Shown: positions 45,406-53,790, counted from the first letter of the stretch. The stretch is 64,000 bases of DNA from Jidongwangia harbinensis (GCF_020216025.1 NZ_JAIWNC010000008.1:186001-250000), one strand, 5' to 3'. Notes: generated from the letters alone by a model not told the origin. Translations and numbers: made by a program.

Positions 45406-46470
45406 TCAGTCGGCGAGCGACGGTGGTGCGGTGACCCGCATCGCGCCCAGCGCCAGTCCGAGTTGGAATCGGTTGTCCACACCCAACCGGTCCATGAGTG
45501 CGCGCAGCGTGTTGGTCACCGAGCGGGAGCTGATCCGTAGCTCCTGAGCCGCCGTCACGTCGGTGTGACCGAGGGCCAGTAGATGGACCAGGTCGTGTTC
45601 CCGGGGGGTCAGCGCGATCGCCGGCACGCCCACCGGTCCGGGGTCCACCGCGTACGCCCAGCGGGACTCGAACACCTCGATCAGGGTCTGGATCACCTCG
45701 GGCTGAGTGATCTCCAGATAGCCGCGTTCGAGATCGCCCGGATCGACCGACACGAACGCGGTCCGCCGGTCGCACACGAACAGCTTCAGCGGCGTGTCCA
45801 GCGATTCCCGGTAGACGAAGGACGGCACGCCGAGCTGCCGCTCCGGCTCCGGCGCGGGCCGGCCCGCGTCACCGTCGGGCGGCGGCCGGCCGATGATCCG
45901 GAACGTCACGTCGGGCCGGTACCGCTTGTCGAACGGCAGCGCCTGGGTCCCGGTCGGCCCTTCGTTCTCCTCGTTGTTGATGACCAGATGTTCGTGCTGT
46001 TCGCTCAGCATCGCGGTGGCCAGCCGGGACCGCATCAGCGGCCGGCTGGGCAGGTAGCGCGCGCCGTCGGTGATCGTCCCGGCCAGAGCCGGATTCAGCG
46101 GCACGCCGACACCGGCGAGCCGGGCGTTCAACATTTCGAACACCGCGTGCTGCTGCCGGATCGCCAACGCCCGATTCGGCGGCCGCAGCCGGCGGACGCG
46201 CAGCCGCCGCACCACGTCGTCCGGCGGGTGGGCGTGCCACACCGGACTCCGGGGTTCACCGGAGGCCGGCGTGACCGCGCCGCATTCGTACAGCTCGGAC
46301 AGGGCGCTGTCCACCCGGGTCCGGTGCAATCCCAATTCGCCGGCCACCATGCGGGCACTCCGCGGCCCGAACGTGATCAGCGTCCGGAACACCAGATCGG
46401 CGTCGCAGGTCAGTCCCCATCGGGCCAACGACGGAACCGCCGGACCCGGCGGGATGGTCGACATGGTCAT
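45406..46470 (-). CDS. Winged-helix/sensor/LuxR regulator, module copy 2 (A)
   Basis: 354 aa from ATG 46470. N-terminal winged helix (LVFRTLITFGPRSARMVAGE), a central region with EHLVINNEE and a TrmB/PLD-like segment (LKLFVCDRRTAFVSVDPGD, YLEITQPEVIQTLIEVFESRW), and a C-terminal GerE/LuxR HTH (LTPREHDLVHLLALGHTDV to NRFQLGLALG). Such TrmB-like regulators usually carry a sensor domain and a DNA-binding tail. About 70 % similar by eye to the copy at 47000-48067; last gene of the six-gene run. Confidence 0.85.
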   Translation of the reverse strand: MTMSTIPPGPAVPSLARWGLTCDADLVFRTLITFGPRSARMVAGELGLHRTRVDSALSELYECGAVTPASGEPRSPVWHAHPPDDVVRRLRVRRLRPPNRALAIRQQHAVFEMLNARLAGVGVPLNPALAGTITDGARYLPSRPLMRSRLATAMLSEQHEHLVINNEENEGPTGTQALPFDKRYRPDVTFRIIGRPPPDGDAGRPAPEPERQLGVPSFVYRESLDTPLKLFVCDRRTAFVSVDPGDLERGYLEITQPEVIQTLIEVFESRWAYAVDPGPVGVPAIALTPREHDLVHLLALGHTDVTAAQELRISSRSVTNTLRALMDRLGVDNRFQLGLALGAMRVTAPPSLAD

Positions 46471-46483
46471 GCAGTCGCGTCCC

Positions 46484-46753
46484 CTAATTCGGAGGCGGGA
46501 AACCGCAGCTGGCGCAGTCGCCCGGGCCATCGTCGACGTCCGTCTGGGGCGGGTCGGCCGGTCGCGTCGGCTGGCCGGTGCCGGTCGGCTCGTCGTGCAC
46601 GGGCGGTGCGGTGTGGAACGGCTCCTCGACCGCGGGTGCCTGGCCGGGAGTGATCTCGGCGGCGGCCGAGGGCCGCATCACCACCAGGCCGAGCAGCAGC
46701 GCCAGGAGGGCCACCGCGATCGGGATGAGCTGACGAGGGCTACGACGGGACAT
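46484..46753 (-). CDS. Small exported/membrane-anchored Pro-rich protein with CxxC tail, copy 2 (B)
   Basis: 89 aa. N-terminal signal-anchor (RQLIPIAVALLALLLGLVVM), possible cleavage after PSAAA, Pro/Thr/Asp-rich linker, C-terminal DCASCGFPPPN. Start overlaps the stop of the HTH gene (TGATG), so it is coupled to it; 13 nt before the A-type regulator. Paralogue at 48078-48320. Function unknown. Confidence 0.75.
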   Translation of the reverse strand: MSRRSPRQLIPIAVALLALLLGLVVMRPSAAAEITPGQAPAVEEPFHTAPPVHDEPTGTGQPTRPADPPQTDVDDGPGDCASCGFPPPN

Positions 46754-46986
46754 CAGAATTCCTTCTGCGGGGTCGGGGTGGGCACGTGGGCCTTGCGCAG
46801 AAACCCCAGCGCAAGGCCGAGCTGGAACCGGTTCTCCACGGCGAGACGGTCCATCAGGCTGCGCAGGATGTTGGTCACCGAGCGCGGACTGATATTCAGT
46901 ATCTCCGCTGCGCTCACATCCGTGTGTCCCTGAGCGAGCAGCGCGACCAACTGGCGCTCCCGGGTGGACAGGACGATCTTTGGCAC
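46753..46986 (-). CDS. Stand-alone LuxR/GerE HTH protein, copy 2 (C)
   Basis: 77 aa, essentially only the HTH (LSTRERQLVALLAQGHTDV ... SVTNILRSLMDRLAVENRF). Very close to the HTH domain of the neighbouring A-type regulators, so both may bind the same DNA. It follows the A' stop by 13 nt. Could act as free DNA-binding competitor, partner or response regulator output without a receiver. Confidence 0.85.
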   Translation of the reverse strand: MPKIVLSTRERQLVALLAQGHTDVSAAEILNISPRSVTNILRSLMDRLAVENRFQLGLALGFLRKAHVPTPTPQKEF

Positions 46987-46999
46987 GTCGGCTCCCGGT

Positions 47000-48067
47000 T
47001 CAGTCAGTGAGCGACGGTGGTGCGGTGACCCGCATCGCGCCCAGCGCCAGTCCGAGTTGGAACCGGTTGTCCACGCCCAGCCGGTCCATCAGCGTGCGCA
47101 GGGTGTTGGTCACCGAGCGGGCGCTGATCAGCAACTCCTGGGCCGCGGTCACGTCGGTGTGACCCAGCGCCAGCAGGTTGACCAGATCGTGTTCCCGCTG
47201 GGTCAGCGCGATGGCCGGCACGCCCAGCGGCCCCGGGTCCACCGCGTACGCCCAGCGGGACTCGAACACGTCGATGAGCGTCTGGATCACCTCGGGCTGA
47301 GTGATCTCCAGATAGCCGCGTTCGACGTCGCCGGGATCGGCCGGCACGAACGCGGTCCGCCGGTCGCACACGAACAGCTTCAGCGGCGTGTCCAGCGACT
47401 CCCGGAACAGGTAGGACGGGATGCGGAGCACGCGTTCCGGCTCGGGCGCCGGTTGCACCATGTCGCCGTCCAGCGGAGGCTGCCCGATGATCCGGAACGT
47501 CACACCCCGCCGGTACCGCGATTCGTCGAACGGCAGGACGTTCGTGGTGTCCGCCGTGTCGCTCTCCTCGTTGTTGATCACGAGGTGTTCGTGCCGCTCG
47601 TTCAGCATGGCGTGCGCCAGCCGGCGGCGGGTCGTCTCGCGGCTGGGCAAATACCGCACGCCGTCGGCGACGGTGCCCGCGAGCGCCGGGTTCAGCGGCA
47701 CGCCGACGCCGGACAGGCGGGCGTTGAGCAGGTCGAAGACGGCCCGGTGCCGGCGGACCGCCGCGGTCGGGTTGGGCGCCCGCAGCCGCCGGGCGCGCAG
47801 CGACTGCACCACCTCGTCCGGCGGGCGGCTCTGCCACTGCGGCGCCCGGCCGTCGCCGAGCGGGATCGCCGCTCCGCACTCGTACAGCTGGGTCAGGCCG
47901 TCGTCCACCCGTCCCCGGGACAGGCCCAACTCACTGGCCAGGGTGCGGGCGGACCGCGGGCCGAACGTGGTCAGTGTCCGGAATACCAGGTCGGCATCGA
48001 TGGAGAGTCCCCACCGAGCCAGGGACGGAACGGCGGCACCGATCGGGACGGTCGTCACTGACGTCAT
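47000..48067 (-). CDS. Winged-helix/sensor/LuxR regulator, module copy 1 (A')
   Basis: 355 aa, same domain order as the protein at 45406-46470: SLARWGLSIDADLVFRTLTT winged helix, central EHLVINNEE, LKLFVCDRRTAFVPADPGD, YLEITQPEVIQTLIDVFESRW and C-terminal HTH. Long stretches are identical to copy 2, including the region RESLDTPLKLFVCDRRTAF. It starts 10 nt after the B' stop. Confidence 0.88.
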   Translation of the reverse strand: MTSVTTVPIGAAVPSLARWGLSIDADLVFRTLTTFGPRSARTLASELGLSRGRVDDGLTQLYECGAAIPLGDGRAPQWQSRPPDEVVQSLRARRLRAPNPTAAVRRHRAVFDLLNARLSGVGVPLNPALAGTVADGVRYLPSRETTRRRLAHAMLNERHEHLVINNEESDTADTTNVLPFDESRYRRGVTFRIIGQPPLDGDMVQPAPEPERVLRIPSYLFRESLDTPLKLFVCDRRTAFVPADPGDVERGYLEITQPEVIQTLIDVFESRWAYAVDPGPLGVPAIALTQREHDLVNLLALGHTDVTAAQELLISARSVTNTLRTLMDRLGVDNRFQLGLALGAMRVTAPPSLTD

Positions 48068-48077
48068 CGGCGACCGC

Positions 48078-48320
48078 TCAAACCGGATCAGTCAGGACGC
48101 AGCCGGCGCAGTCCTTCGGTCCGTTCGGCTGGTCGGGGACCGTCACCGGCGGCTTCGGCGGACGCGGCAGGTCGATGATGTCCGGCGCCTGCGTCGTGGG
48201 GGTGGGCGCGGGCGGCGGTGCGTCGTCCGCGACCGAGGGCTTCATGGTCCAGAAGGCGAGCACCATGGCCAGCAGGGTGACCGCGATCGGAACGAGCAGG
48301 CGGGGTACGCGACGAGCCAT
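48078..48320 (-). CDS. Small exported/membrane-anchored Pro-rich protein with CxxC tail, copy 1 (B')
   Basis: 80 aa from ATG 48320: signal-anchor (RRVPRLLVPIAVTLLAMVLA), possible cleavage near PSVADDA, Pro-rich linker (PAPTPTTQAPDIIDLPRPPK), tail KDCAGCVLTDPV. The coupling to the HTH gene (TGATG) and the length match copy 2. Too short for an enzyme; candidate secreted peptide, thiol sensor or partner of the A-type regulator. Confidence 0.75.
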   Translation of the reverse strand: MARRVPRLLVPIAVTLLAMVLAFWTMKPSVADDAPPPAPTPTTQAPDIIDLPRPPKPPVTVPDQPNGPKDCAGCVLTDPV

Positions 48321-48553
48321 CAGATTTCCTTCTCCAGGGTCGGTGCTGGCACGTGAGCCTTGCGCAGGAACCCGAGCGCGAGGCCGAGTTGGAACCGGTT
48401 CTCCACGCCGAGACGGTCCATCAGACTGCGCAGGATGTTCGTCACCGAGCGCGGACTGATGTTCAGTATCTCCGCTGCGCTCACATCCGTGTGTCCCTGC
48501 GCGAGCAGCGAGATCAATTCGCGCTCCCGCGCGGACAGGGTGATCTTCGGCAC
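48320..48553 (-). CDS. Stand-alone LuxR/GerE HTH protein, copy 1 (C')
   Basis: 77 aa from the GTG at 48553 (GGAG 6 nt upstream); ATG 48565 would add 4 residues. Sequence VPKITLSARERELISLLAQG ... NRFQLGLALGFLRKAHVP, closely matching copy 2. First gene of the six-gene run. Confidence 0.83.
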   Translation of the reverse strand: MPKITLSARERELISLLAQGHTDVSAAEILNISPRSVTNILRSLMDRLGVENRFQLGLALGFLRKAHVPAPTLEKEI

Positions 48554-48656
48554 GCAGGACTCCATTAGCAACACGGTGGTGGCGCCGGGAATGCAATCAC
48601 ACCGGCCCGGAGTACGTCGACGGATGCCATCGCGATTGCCGGATCGCGCATCGAAC

Positions 48657-48674
48657 GTTGCGGTATCCCGCAAC
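48657..48674. promoter_or_regulatory. Inverted repeat upstream of the regulator modules
   Basis: GTTGCGG-TATC-CCGCAAC, exact 7-bp arms, about 100 bp upstream of the C' start. Possible operator. Confidence 0.35.
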
Positions 48675-48836
48675 CTGACGTGGTGCCGACCACTGTGCAT
48701 TGACGTCGATGCCGCCGCTCCGCAGTCTGTGTTCGGCGCGGACGACGGGGGACCTCGAGCCGCGCGGGTGGACAGCCGTGCTCCGACATGCGTACGGGGG
48801 ATGTCGGAGCCGGCCCACCCGGTAGCGTCGGCGGCG

Positions 48837-49685
48837 ATGAGAATCGACCTGCACTGCCACTCCACCGCCAGCGACGGCACGCTCACCCCGGCCGAACTGG
48901 TCGCGGCCGGCGCGCGGGCCGGTCTGGACGTGATGGCGATCACGGATCACGACACCACCGGGGGCTGGGTGGCCGCCGCCGCGGCGCGGCCGGCGGGACT
49001 GCGCCTGGTGCGTGGAGCGGAGCTGTCCTGCCGCTGGTACGACGCGGACCCGCCGATCGCCCTGCACCTGCTGGCGTACCTCTTCGATCCGGCCGAACCG
49101 CGGCTGGCGGCCGACCTCACCCGGATGCGCACCGACCGGGAGCAGCGCGCGGAACGCATCGTGGAACTGCTGCGCGCGGACGGTGTGCCGATCAGCTGGC
49201 CGGAGGTCAGCGGCTATGCGGCCGGCGGTTCGGTGGGCCGCCCGCACATCGCCCAGGCGCTGATCCGGGCGGGCCTGGTGGCCACCACGAACGAGGCGTT
49301 CGCGTCGCAGTGGCTGGGCGCGCGTTACTTCGTACCCAAGTCGGACCTTGATGTCTTCGAGGCGGTGCGGGCAGTGCGGGCGGCCGGTGGGGTACCGGTG
49401 TTCGCGCATCCGCGGGCCACCCGCCGTGGCCGGGTGGTGCCGGACCGGCTGATCGAGGAGCTGGCCGCGGCCGGACTGTTCGGGCTGGAGGCCGACCACG
49501 AGGACCACAGCCCGGCCGAGCGGGAGGAGGTCCGGGCACTCGCGGACCGGCTCGGGCTGGTGGTCACCGGATCGTCCGACTTCCACGGCACGCACAAGAC
49601 GGTGCGGCTGGGCGCGTTCCGGACCGCGCCGGAGGCGTACGAGAAGATCGTGGCCGCGGCGACCGGCGTACCCGTGCTCGGGTGA
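48837..49685 (+). CDS. PHP-domain phosphoesterase
   Basis: 282 aa from ATG 48837. Starts with the first metal motif RIDLHCHSTASDGTLTPAEL, then AITDHDTTGGW, FVPKSDLDVFEAV, VFAHP and GSSDFHGTHK. Family of trinuclear metal phosphatases (Rv-type 3',5'-nucleoside bisphosphate phosphatase and others). TAGCGT 8 nt upstream. Follows the C' gene divergently. Confidence 0.9.
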   Translation: MRIDLHCHSTASDGTLTPAELVAAGARAGLDVMAITDHDTTGGWVAAAAARPAGLRLVRGAELSCRWYDADPPIALHLLAYLFDPAEPRLAADLTRMRTDREQRAERIVELLRADGVPISWPEVSGYAAGGSVGRPHIAQALIRAGLVATTNEAFASQWLGARYFVPKSDLDVFEAVRAVRAAGGVPVFAHPRATRRGRVVPDRLIEELAAAGLFGLEADHEDHSPAEREEVRALADRLGLVVTGSSDFHGTHKTVRLGAFRTAPEAYEKIVAAATGVPVLG

Positions 49686-49700
49686 CCGCCGACTCACCCC

Positions 49701-49706
49701 TACCGT
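49701..49706 (+). promoter_or_regulatory. Leaderless -10 box of the MarC gene
   Basis: TACCGT, 6 nt before the GTG at 49713. Confidence 0.5.
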
Positions 49707-49712
49707 GATCGG

Positions 49713-50327
49713 GTGAATCTCAAGCTGTTCGGCGAGGTCTTCGTGACCCTCCTGGTGATCGTCGACCCGCCGGGCATGGTGCCGGTGTTCCTGGCGCTGA
49801 CCGGTGCGTTACCGGCCCGGCAACGGATCCGGGCCGGCACCCAGGCGGTGCTGCTCGCGCTCGGCGTGATCGTGGTGTTCGCGGTCGCCGGGCAGACCCT
49901 GCTGGACTATCTGCACGTCCAGCTGCCGGCCCTGCAGGGCGCCGGTGGCCTGCTGCTGATCCTGGTGGCGCTGCAGCTGCTCACCGGGAAGGCGGACGAG
50001 CCGGGTGACCAGGTCGGCACCAGCAACGTGGCGCTGGTGCCGCTGGGTACGCCGCTGCTGGCCGGACCCGGCGCGATCGTCGCCACCATGCTGTTCGTGC
50101 AGCGCGCCGACGGCGCCGGTGACCAGGTCGTGATCGGACTCGCGATCCTGGCCGTGATGCTGACCGTGTGGCTGGTGCTGCGGTTCTCCGGGCTGATCGT
50201 CAAGCTGCTCCGCCCCGGCGGCATCGAGGTGCTGACCCGGATCGCCGGACTGCTGCTGGCGGCCATCGCGGTCCAGCTCATCGCGGACGCCGTGGCGGCG
50301 TTCGTGGAGCTGTACACGGCGGCCTGA
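49713..50327 (+). CDS. MarC-family membrane protein
   Basis: 204 aa, six predicted membrane helices (EVFVTLLVIVDPPGMVPVFL; QLPALQGAGGLLLILVALQL; VALVPLGTPLLAGPGAIVAT). The PPG and PLLAGPGAI motifs are conserved in the family. Role unknown (no antibiotic-resistance function for E. coli MarC itself). Confidence 0.9.
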   Translation: MNLKLFGEVFVTLLVIVDPPGMVPVFLALTGALPARQRIRAGTQAVLLALGVIVVFAVAGQTLLDYLHVQLPALQGAGGLLLILVALQLLTGKADEPGDQVGTSNVALVPLGTPLLAGPGAIVATMLFVQRADGAGDQVVIGLAILAVMLTVWLVLRFSGLIVKLLRPGGIEVLTRIAGLLLAAIAVQLIADAVAAFVELYTAA

Positions 50328-50359
50328 GTTCTGTCGTACCCGGCTGGCAGGATGACGGT

Positions 50360-51268
50360 GTGCCTCCCCCACCGCCACGTTCCGCTTCACGCGGCGCCGC
50401 ATCTCGCGGCGCTGCCATTCCCGAGCAGCTCGGCTTCGCCGGCATGCCCGAGCGGCTCTTCGTCTGCACGCCCAGCAAGCTGGCGGCCTACGCGGACTGC
50501 CCCCGGCGGTACCGCCATGCCTACGTGGACCGGCCGACCCCGCCGAAGGGCCCGCCGTGGGCGCACAACTCGCTCGGCGCGAGCGTGCACACCGCCCTGA
50601 AAAACTGGTATGCGCTGCCCGCCGACCGGCGCGAGCCGGGTGCGTTGCCCACGCTTCTGCAGGCCACGTGGGTCCGCGAGGGATACCGCGACGTCGATCA
50701 GGAGCGGGTGGCGTACCGCCGCGCGCTGGCCTGGCTCGAGTCGTACGTGGCGACGCTGGACCCGGCGGACGAGCCGCTGGGCGTGGAGCGGGTGGTGGCC
50801 ACGAAGACCGGCGTGCTGGCCTTCAACGGCCGCGCCGACCGGATCGACGGGCGCACCGGACCGGGCGGTCCCGAGGCGGTGATCGTCGACTACAAGACCG
50901 GCCGGTCCGGGCTGGACGCCGACGACGCCCGCGGTTCCCAGGCGCTGGCGCTGTATGCGTACGCGGCCCAGCGGGTGTTCCGCCGGCCGTGCCGCCGGGT
51001 CGAGCTGCACCACCTGCCGACCGGCACGGTGGCGGCGCACGAGCACACCGAGGAATCGCTGGCCCGGCAGGTGACCCGGGCCGAGAACACCGCCCGGGAC
51101 ATCCTGGTCGCGGAGAAGGCGGTCGCGGCGGGGGCGGACGCCGATGAGGAGTTTCCGGTCAATCCGGGCACGCTGTGCGGATGGTGCGACTTCCGGAAGA
51201 GCTGTCCGGCCGGGATGGAGGCGCCGGTCAAGGAGCCGTGGTCCGCGGTGGAGCACCTGACCGCGTAG
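50360..51268 (+). CDS. RecB-like PD-(D/E)XK nuclease with Fe-S cysteines
   Basis: 302 aa from GTG 50360. PDDEXK_1/RecB-family nuclease: CTPSKLAAYADCPRRYRHAY, catalytic Asp/Glu/Lys in FNGRADRIDG and AVIVDYKTGR, and a Fe-S type Cys set (first Cys in CPRRY, CGWCDFRKSCP at the end) as in AddB/Cas4. Likely DNA repair or end processing. Confidence 0.9.
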   Translation: MPPPPPRSASRGAASRGAAIPEQLGFAGMPERLFVCTPSKLAAYADCPRRYRHAYVDRPTPPKGPPWAHNSLGASVHTALKNWYALPADRREPGALPTLLQATWVREGYRDVDQERVAYRRALAWLESYVATLDPADEPLGVERVVATKTGVLAFNGRADRIDGRTGPGGPEAVIVDYKTGRSGLDADDARGSQALALYAYAAQRVFRRPCRRVELHHLPTGTVAAHEHTEESLARQVTRAENTARDILVAEKAVAAGADADEEFPVNPGTLCGWCDFRKSCPAGMEAPVKEPWSAVEHLTA

Positions 51269-51378
51269 GCCGGGCCGACCAGGCCGACCAGGCCGACCAG
51301 GCCGGCCGGGCCGACCAGGCCGACCAGGCCGACCAGGCCGGCCGGGCCGACCAGGCCGGCCGGGCCGACCGGGCCGGC
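51269..51378. repeat. 9-bp tandem repeat between convergent genes
   Basis: About twelve copies of GCCGACCAG and its variant GCCGGCCGG fill the interval between the RecB-like gene stop and the MpaB-family stop. Confidence 0.85.
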
Positions 51379-51379
51379 C

Positions 51380-52234
51380 TCAGGTCAGGCCGAGGCGTTC
51401 GAGGGCGGCCAGGCGCATCGGGGCGACGCGGTACTGCCGGGGCAGCGTGGCCAGCAATGATGCCAGGAGCAGGCGCATGCCGCGGGCCGACAGGTCGGCG
51501 GTGCGGTCGGTGGTGGTCCAGCCCAGGCCGCCGTACAACTTGCGGGCCCACGGCGGCAGCAACGCGATCGCGGTGCCGGCGACGCCGAAGTACGCCCACC
51601 GCGCCGGCCCCAGCGACAGGCCCAGCCGGAGCGGCGTGTTTCCCCAGTTCCGGGGCACCGGCGGCACGGTGAGGAACAGCGCGGTCTCGGCGGCCTCCCG
51701 GGTCATGGCGAGTTCCGGCCGCATCGCCTCGTAGTAGGCGTCCACCTCGGCCGCGGTGCCGGGGACCGTGGCCGGGTCGAGCCCGACCAGCGCGGCGGCG
51801 CGCAACTGCTCCGTGTAGTACGTGTCCACCTCGTCGTCGGTCAGCTTCACGCCGGCGCGGCGCGCGGTGGACAGGAACGACTCCACCTCGGCGACGTGCA
51901 CCCAGCGCAACAGGTCCGGGTCGTCGACGCGGAACCGTTCCCCGGTGAGCGGATCGGTGGCCGTCATCCGCGAGTGCAGGCGACGGATCCGGGCGGCGGC
52001 CGCCTCCACCTCGGCCGTGCTGCCGTAGATGACCGTGCCGACGTACTCGGACGTGCGGTTGAACCGCCCCCACGGGTCGGTCCGGAACGTCGAGTTCTGG
52101 GCCACGCCGGCGATGGCGCGTGGGTGCAGCGCCTGGAGGTACAGCGAGCGTAGGCCGCCCAGCGTGAGGATCGGCTCCTCGTGCAGTTTCCACGTCACCG
52201 AGCCCGGGCCGAAGAGGCCGACATCGCCGTTCAT
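51380..52234 (-). CDS. MpaB/latex-clearing-type oxygenase (DUF2236)
   Basis: 284 aa. DUF2236 family: GSVTWKLHEEPILTLGGLRS, LQALHPRAIAGV, RTSEYVGTVIYGSTAEVEAA, WVHVAEVESFL (heme-proximal/distal His region). The family includes rubber oxygenase Lcp and MpaB'; substrate unknown here. Confidence 0.85.
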   Translation of the reverse strand: MNGDVGLFGPGSVTWKLHEEPILTLGGLRSLYLQALHPRAIAGVAQNSTFRTDPWGRFNRTSEYVGTVIYGSTAEVEAAAARIRRLHSRMTATDPLTGERFRVDDPDLLRWVHVAEVESFLSTARRAGVKLTDDEVDTYYTEQLRAAALVGLDPATVPGTAAEVDAYYEAMRPELAMTREAAETALFLTVPPVPRNWGNTPLRLGLSLGPARWAYFGVAGTAIALLPPWARKLYGGLGWTTTDRTADLSARGMRLLLASLLATLPRQYRVAPMRLAALERLGLT

Positions 52235-52292
52235 GCCTCCAGCGTGCCACGCGCCGGGGGCAAAGTTGAACTTGTTCAGGTTCTGATTTCGG

Positions 52293-52730
52293 TCAGGCCA
52301 TCGCGTCCTGCCGGCGGTGCGCCTGGCAGGCAGGGCACAAACCCCAGAACGTGACTTCCGCCTCGTCCACCTCGAAGCCGTGCCCGGCGCCCGGATCCAG
52401 GCACGGACGCTCGCTGACCGAGCAGTCGATGTCCTCGATCGCCCCGCAGCCGCGGCACACGATGTGGTGGTGGTTGTCGCCGACCCGGGCCTCGTACCGC
52501 GCGGGGCTGCCGGCCGGCTCGAGCCGCCGTGCTAGGCCGGCCCGGGACAGCGCGCCGAGCACGTCGTACACACCCTGCACGGAGACCGAGTCGAGGCGGG
52601 CGCGCACCTGTCTGGTGATGTCGTCAACCTCGAGGTGGCCGCCCTGGGTCAGCACATCCAGCACGGCGAGGCGCGGACGCGTGACCCGTAGGCCATGCTT
52701 GCGCAGCAGTTCTTCGCCGGTGGACACCAC
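52293..52730 (-). CDS. furA: Fur-family metalloregulator (FurA/CatR type)
   Basis: 145 aa. Winged helix (HGLRVTRPRLAVLDVLTQGG; VSVQGVYDVLGALSRAGL), regulatory HHHIVCRGCGAIEDID, and VDEAEVTFWGLCPACQ. The sequence is closest in style to mycobacterial/streptomycete FurA, usually linked to katG, but no catalase gene is present. Start GTG at 52730. Confidence 0.85.
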   Translation of the reverse strand: MVSTGEELLRKHGLRVTRPRLAVLDVLTQGGHLEVDDITRQVRARLDSVSVQGVYDVLGALSRAGLARRLEPAGSPARYEARVGDNHHHIVCRGCGAIEDIDCSVSERPCLDPGAGHGFEVDEAEVTFWGLCPACQAHRRQDAMA

Positions 52731-52908
52731 TCCATGACAGCACGCGATGCTGCAAGGCTCAACTCAACGATCTTTCGGACATGAATTTCTAACGGTTCGC
52801 GGATCGGTGAACCGGATCGGTCGACAAAGCGTAGGCGCACTCAGGGGGATGTTTGCGGTGTCAGCTATCTAGGCTGGCGAACCGAGTCCCGTGAACTAGG
52901 AGGCGTCG

Positions 52909-53388
52909 GTGTTCGACCAGATAAACGGCCTGCCCGTCCATGCCCTCGTGCTACACGCGGCCGTGATCTTCGTACCGCTGCTGGCGGTCGGCGCGGTCGT
53001 GTACGGCCTGGTGCCCCGCTGGCGGCCCAAGATCGGCTGGGCCGTGGTGCTGCTGGCCATCGCCGCGCCGGTGACCTCGCTCGTCGCGAGGCAGTCCGGG
53101 GTGGCGCTGTTCGACCGGCTGAAGGCGCAGAACAGCGTCAGCCCGGCGGGCCAGCGGATCATCGAGGACCACATGGGGTACGGCACGCTGACCCTGGTCT
53201 TCTCGTTGATCCTCGGCATCGTGTCGCTGATCATGGTGTTCGCGACGCTGCGCCGGCCGGACCACCGCCTGCCCCGGATGGCCGACCTCGGCCTCGCCGC
53301 GGTCATGGTGGTGCTGGCGGCGCTCTCCGGCTACTACGTGTTCCAGACCGGCGACTCGGGCGCCACGGCGGTGTGGGGCACCTACTAG
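52909..53388 (+). CDS. DUF2231 membrane protein
   Basis: 159 aa. Four membrane segments; DUF2231 signature GLPVHALVLHAAVIFVPLLAV. AGGAGG lies 5 nt before the GTG. Function unknown. Divergent from the Fur-family gene. Confidence 0.88.
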   Translation: MFDQINGLPVHALVLHAAVIFVPLLAVGAVVYGLVPRWRPKIGWAVVLLAIAAPVTSLVARQSGVALFDRLKAQNSVSPAGQRIIEDHMGYGTLTLVFSLILGIVSLIMVFATLRRPDHRLPRMADLGLAAVMVVLAALSGYYVFQTGDSGATAVWGTY

Positions 53389-53407
53389 CCGGCGGCGGTT
53401 GCAGACT

Positions 53408-53446
53408 CGGGTCCCGGCGGCCGTGTGGGGTGGCGGCCGGGACCCG
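53408..53446. terminator. Hairpin terminator
   Basis: CGGGTCCCGGC (53408-53418) and GCCGGGACCCG (53436-53446), 17-nt loop, between convergent genes. Confidence 0.65.
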
Positions 53447-53469
53447 TCACCGTCCTTGTGGACCGTCCG

Positions 53470-53790
53470 TCAGAAGACGGCACGGGCGCAGAGCAGGCAC
53501 ATCAGGATGAGGGCGATCGCCCCGGCCACCATGCCCACCCCGAACGTGAGGGTGCGCGCCGAGCCCTCCGCCTCGTCGAGTGCTTCCATGTCCTGCCCCG
53601 GCATGGCCCGCGGCGGCGGCGGATGGGCCACGGTCGGCGGACGCCAGTGCGGCGACGGTTGCGGGGGGCGCGGCGGACCGGCATACGGCGGCGGGGCCGG
53701 CTCCGCGGGCGCGGCGGCCGGCTGCGGCGCCGCCCCGGGGTCCGGGCGCTGCCAGTATTCGTCGTCCGGGACACCGGTAGGGGTGCTCAC
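53470..53790 (-). CDS. Small Pro-rich membrane protein
   Basis: 106 aa. Pro/Ala-rich cytoplasmic half (YWQRPDPGAAPQPAAAPAEP), then a short charged stretch and one membrane segment at the end (TFGVGMVAGAIALILMCLLC). GTG start at 53790; GTG 53796 also possible. Divergent from the acidic protein gene. Confidence 0.65.
   Translation of the reverse strand: MSTPTGVPDDEYWQRPDPGAAPQPAAAPAEPAPPPYAGPPRPPQPSPHWRPPTVAHPPPPRAMPGQDMEALDEAEGSARTLTFGVGMVAGAIALILMCLLCARAVF

Noticed and set aside
48360..48836. In-frame N-terminal extension of the PHP protein
   Set aside because: It overlaps the small HTH gene antisense and has no PHP similarity; the family begins at RIDLHCHS.
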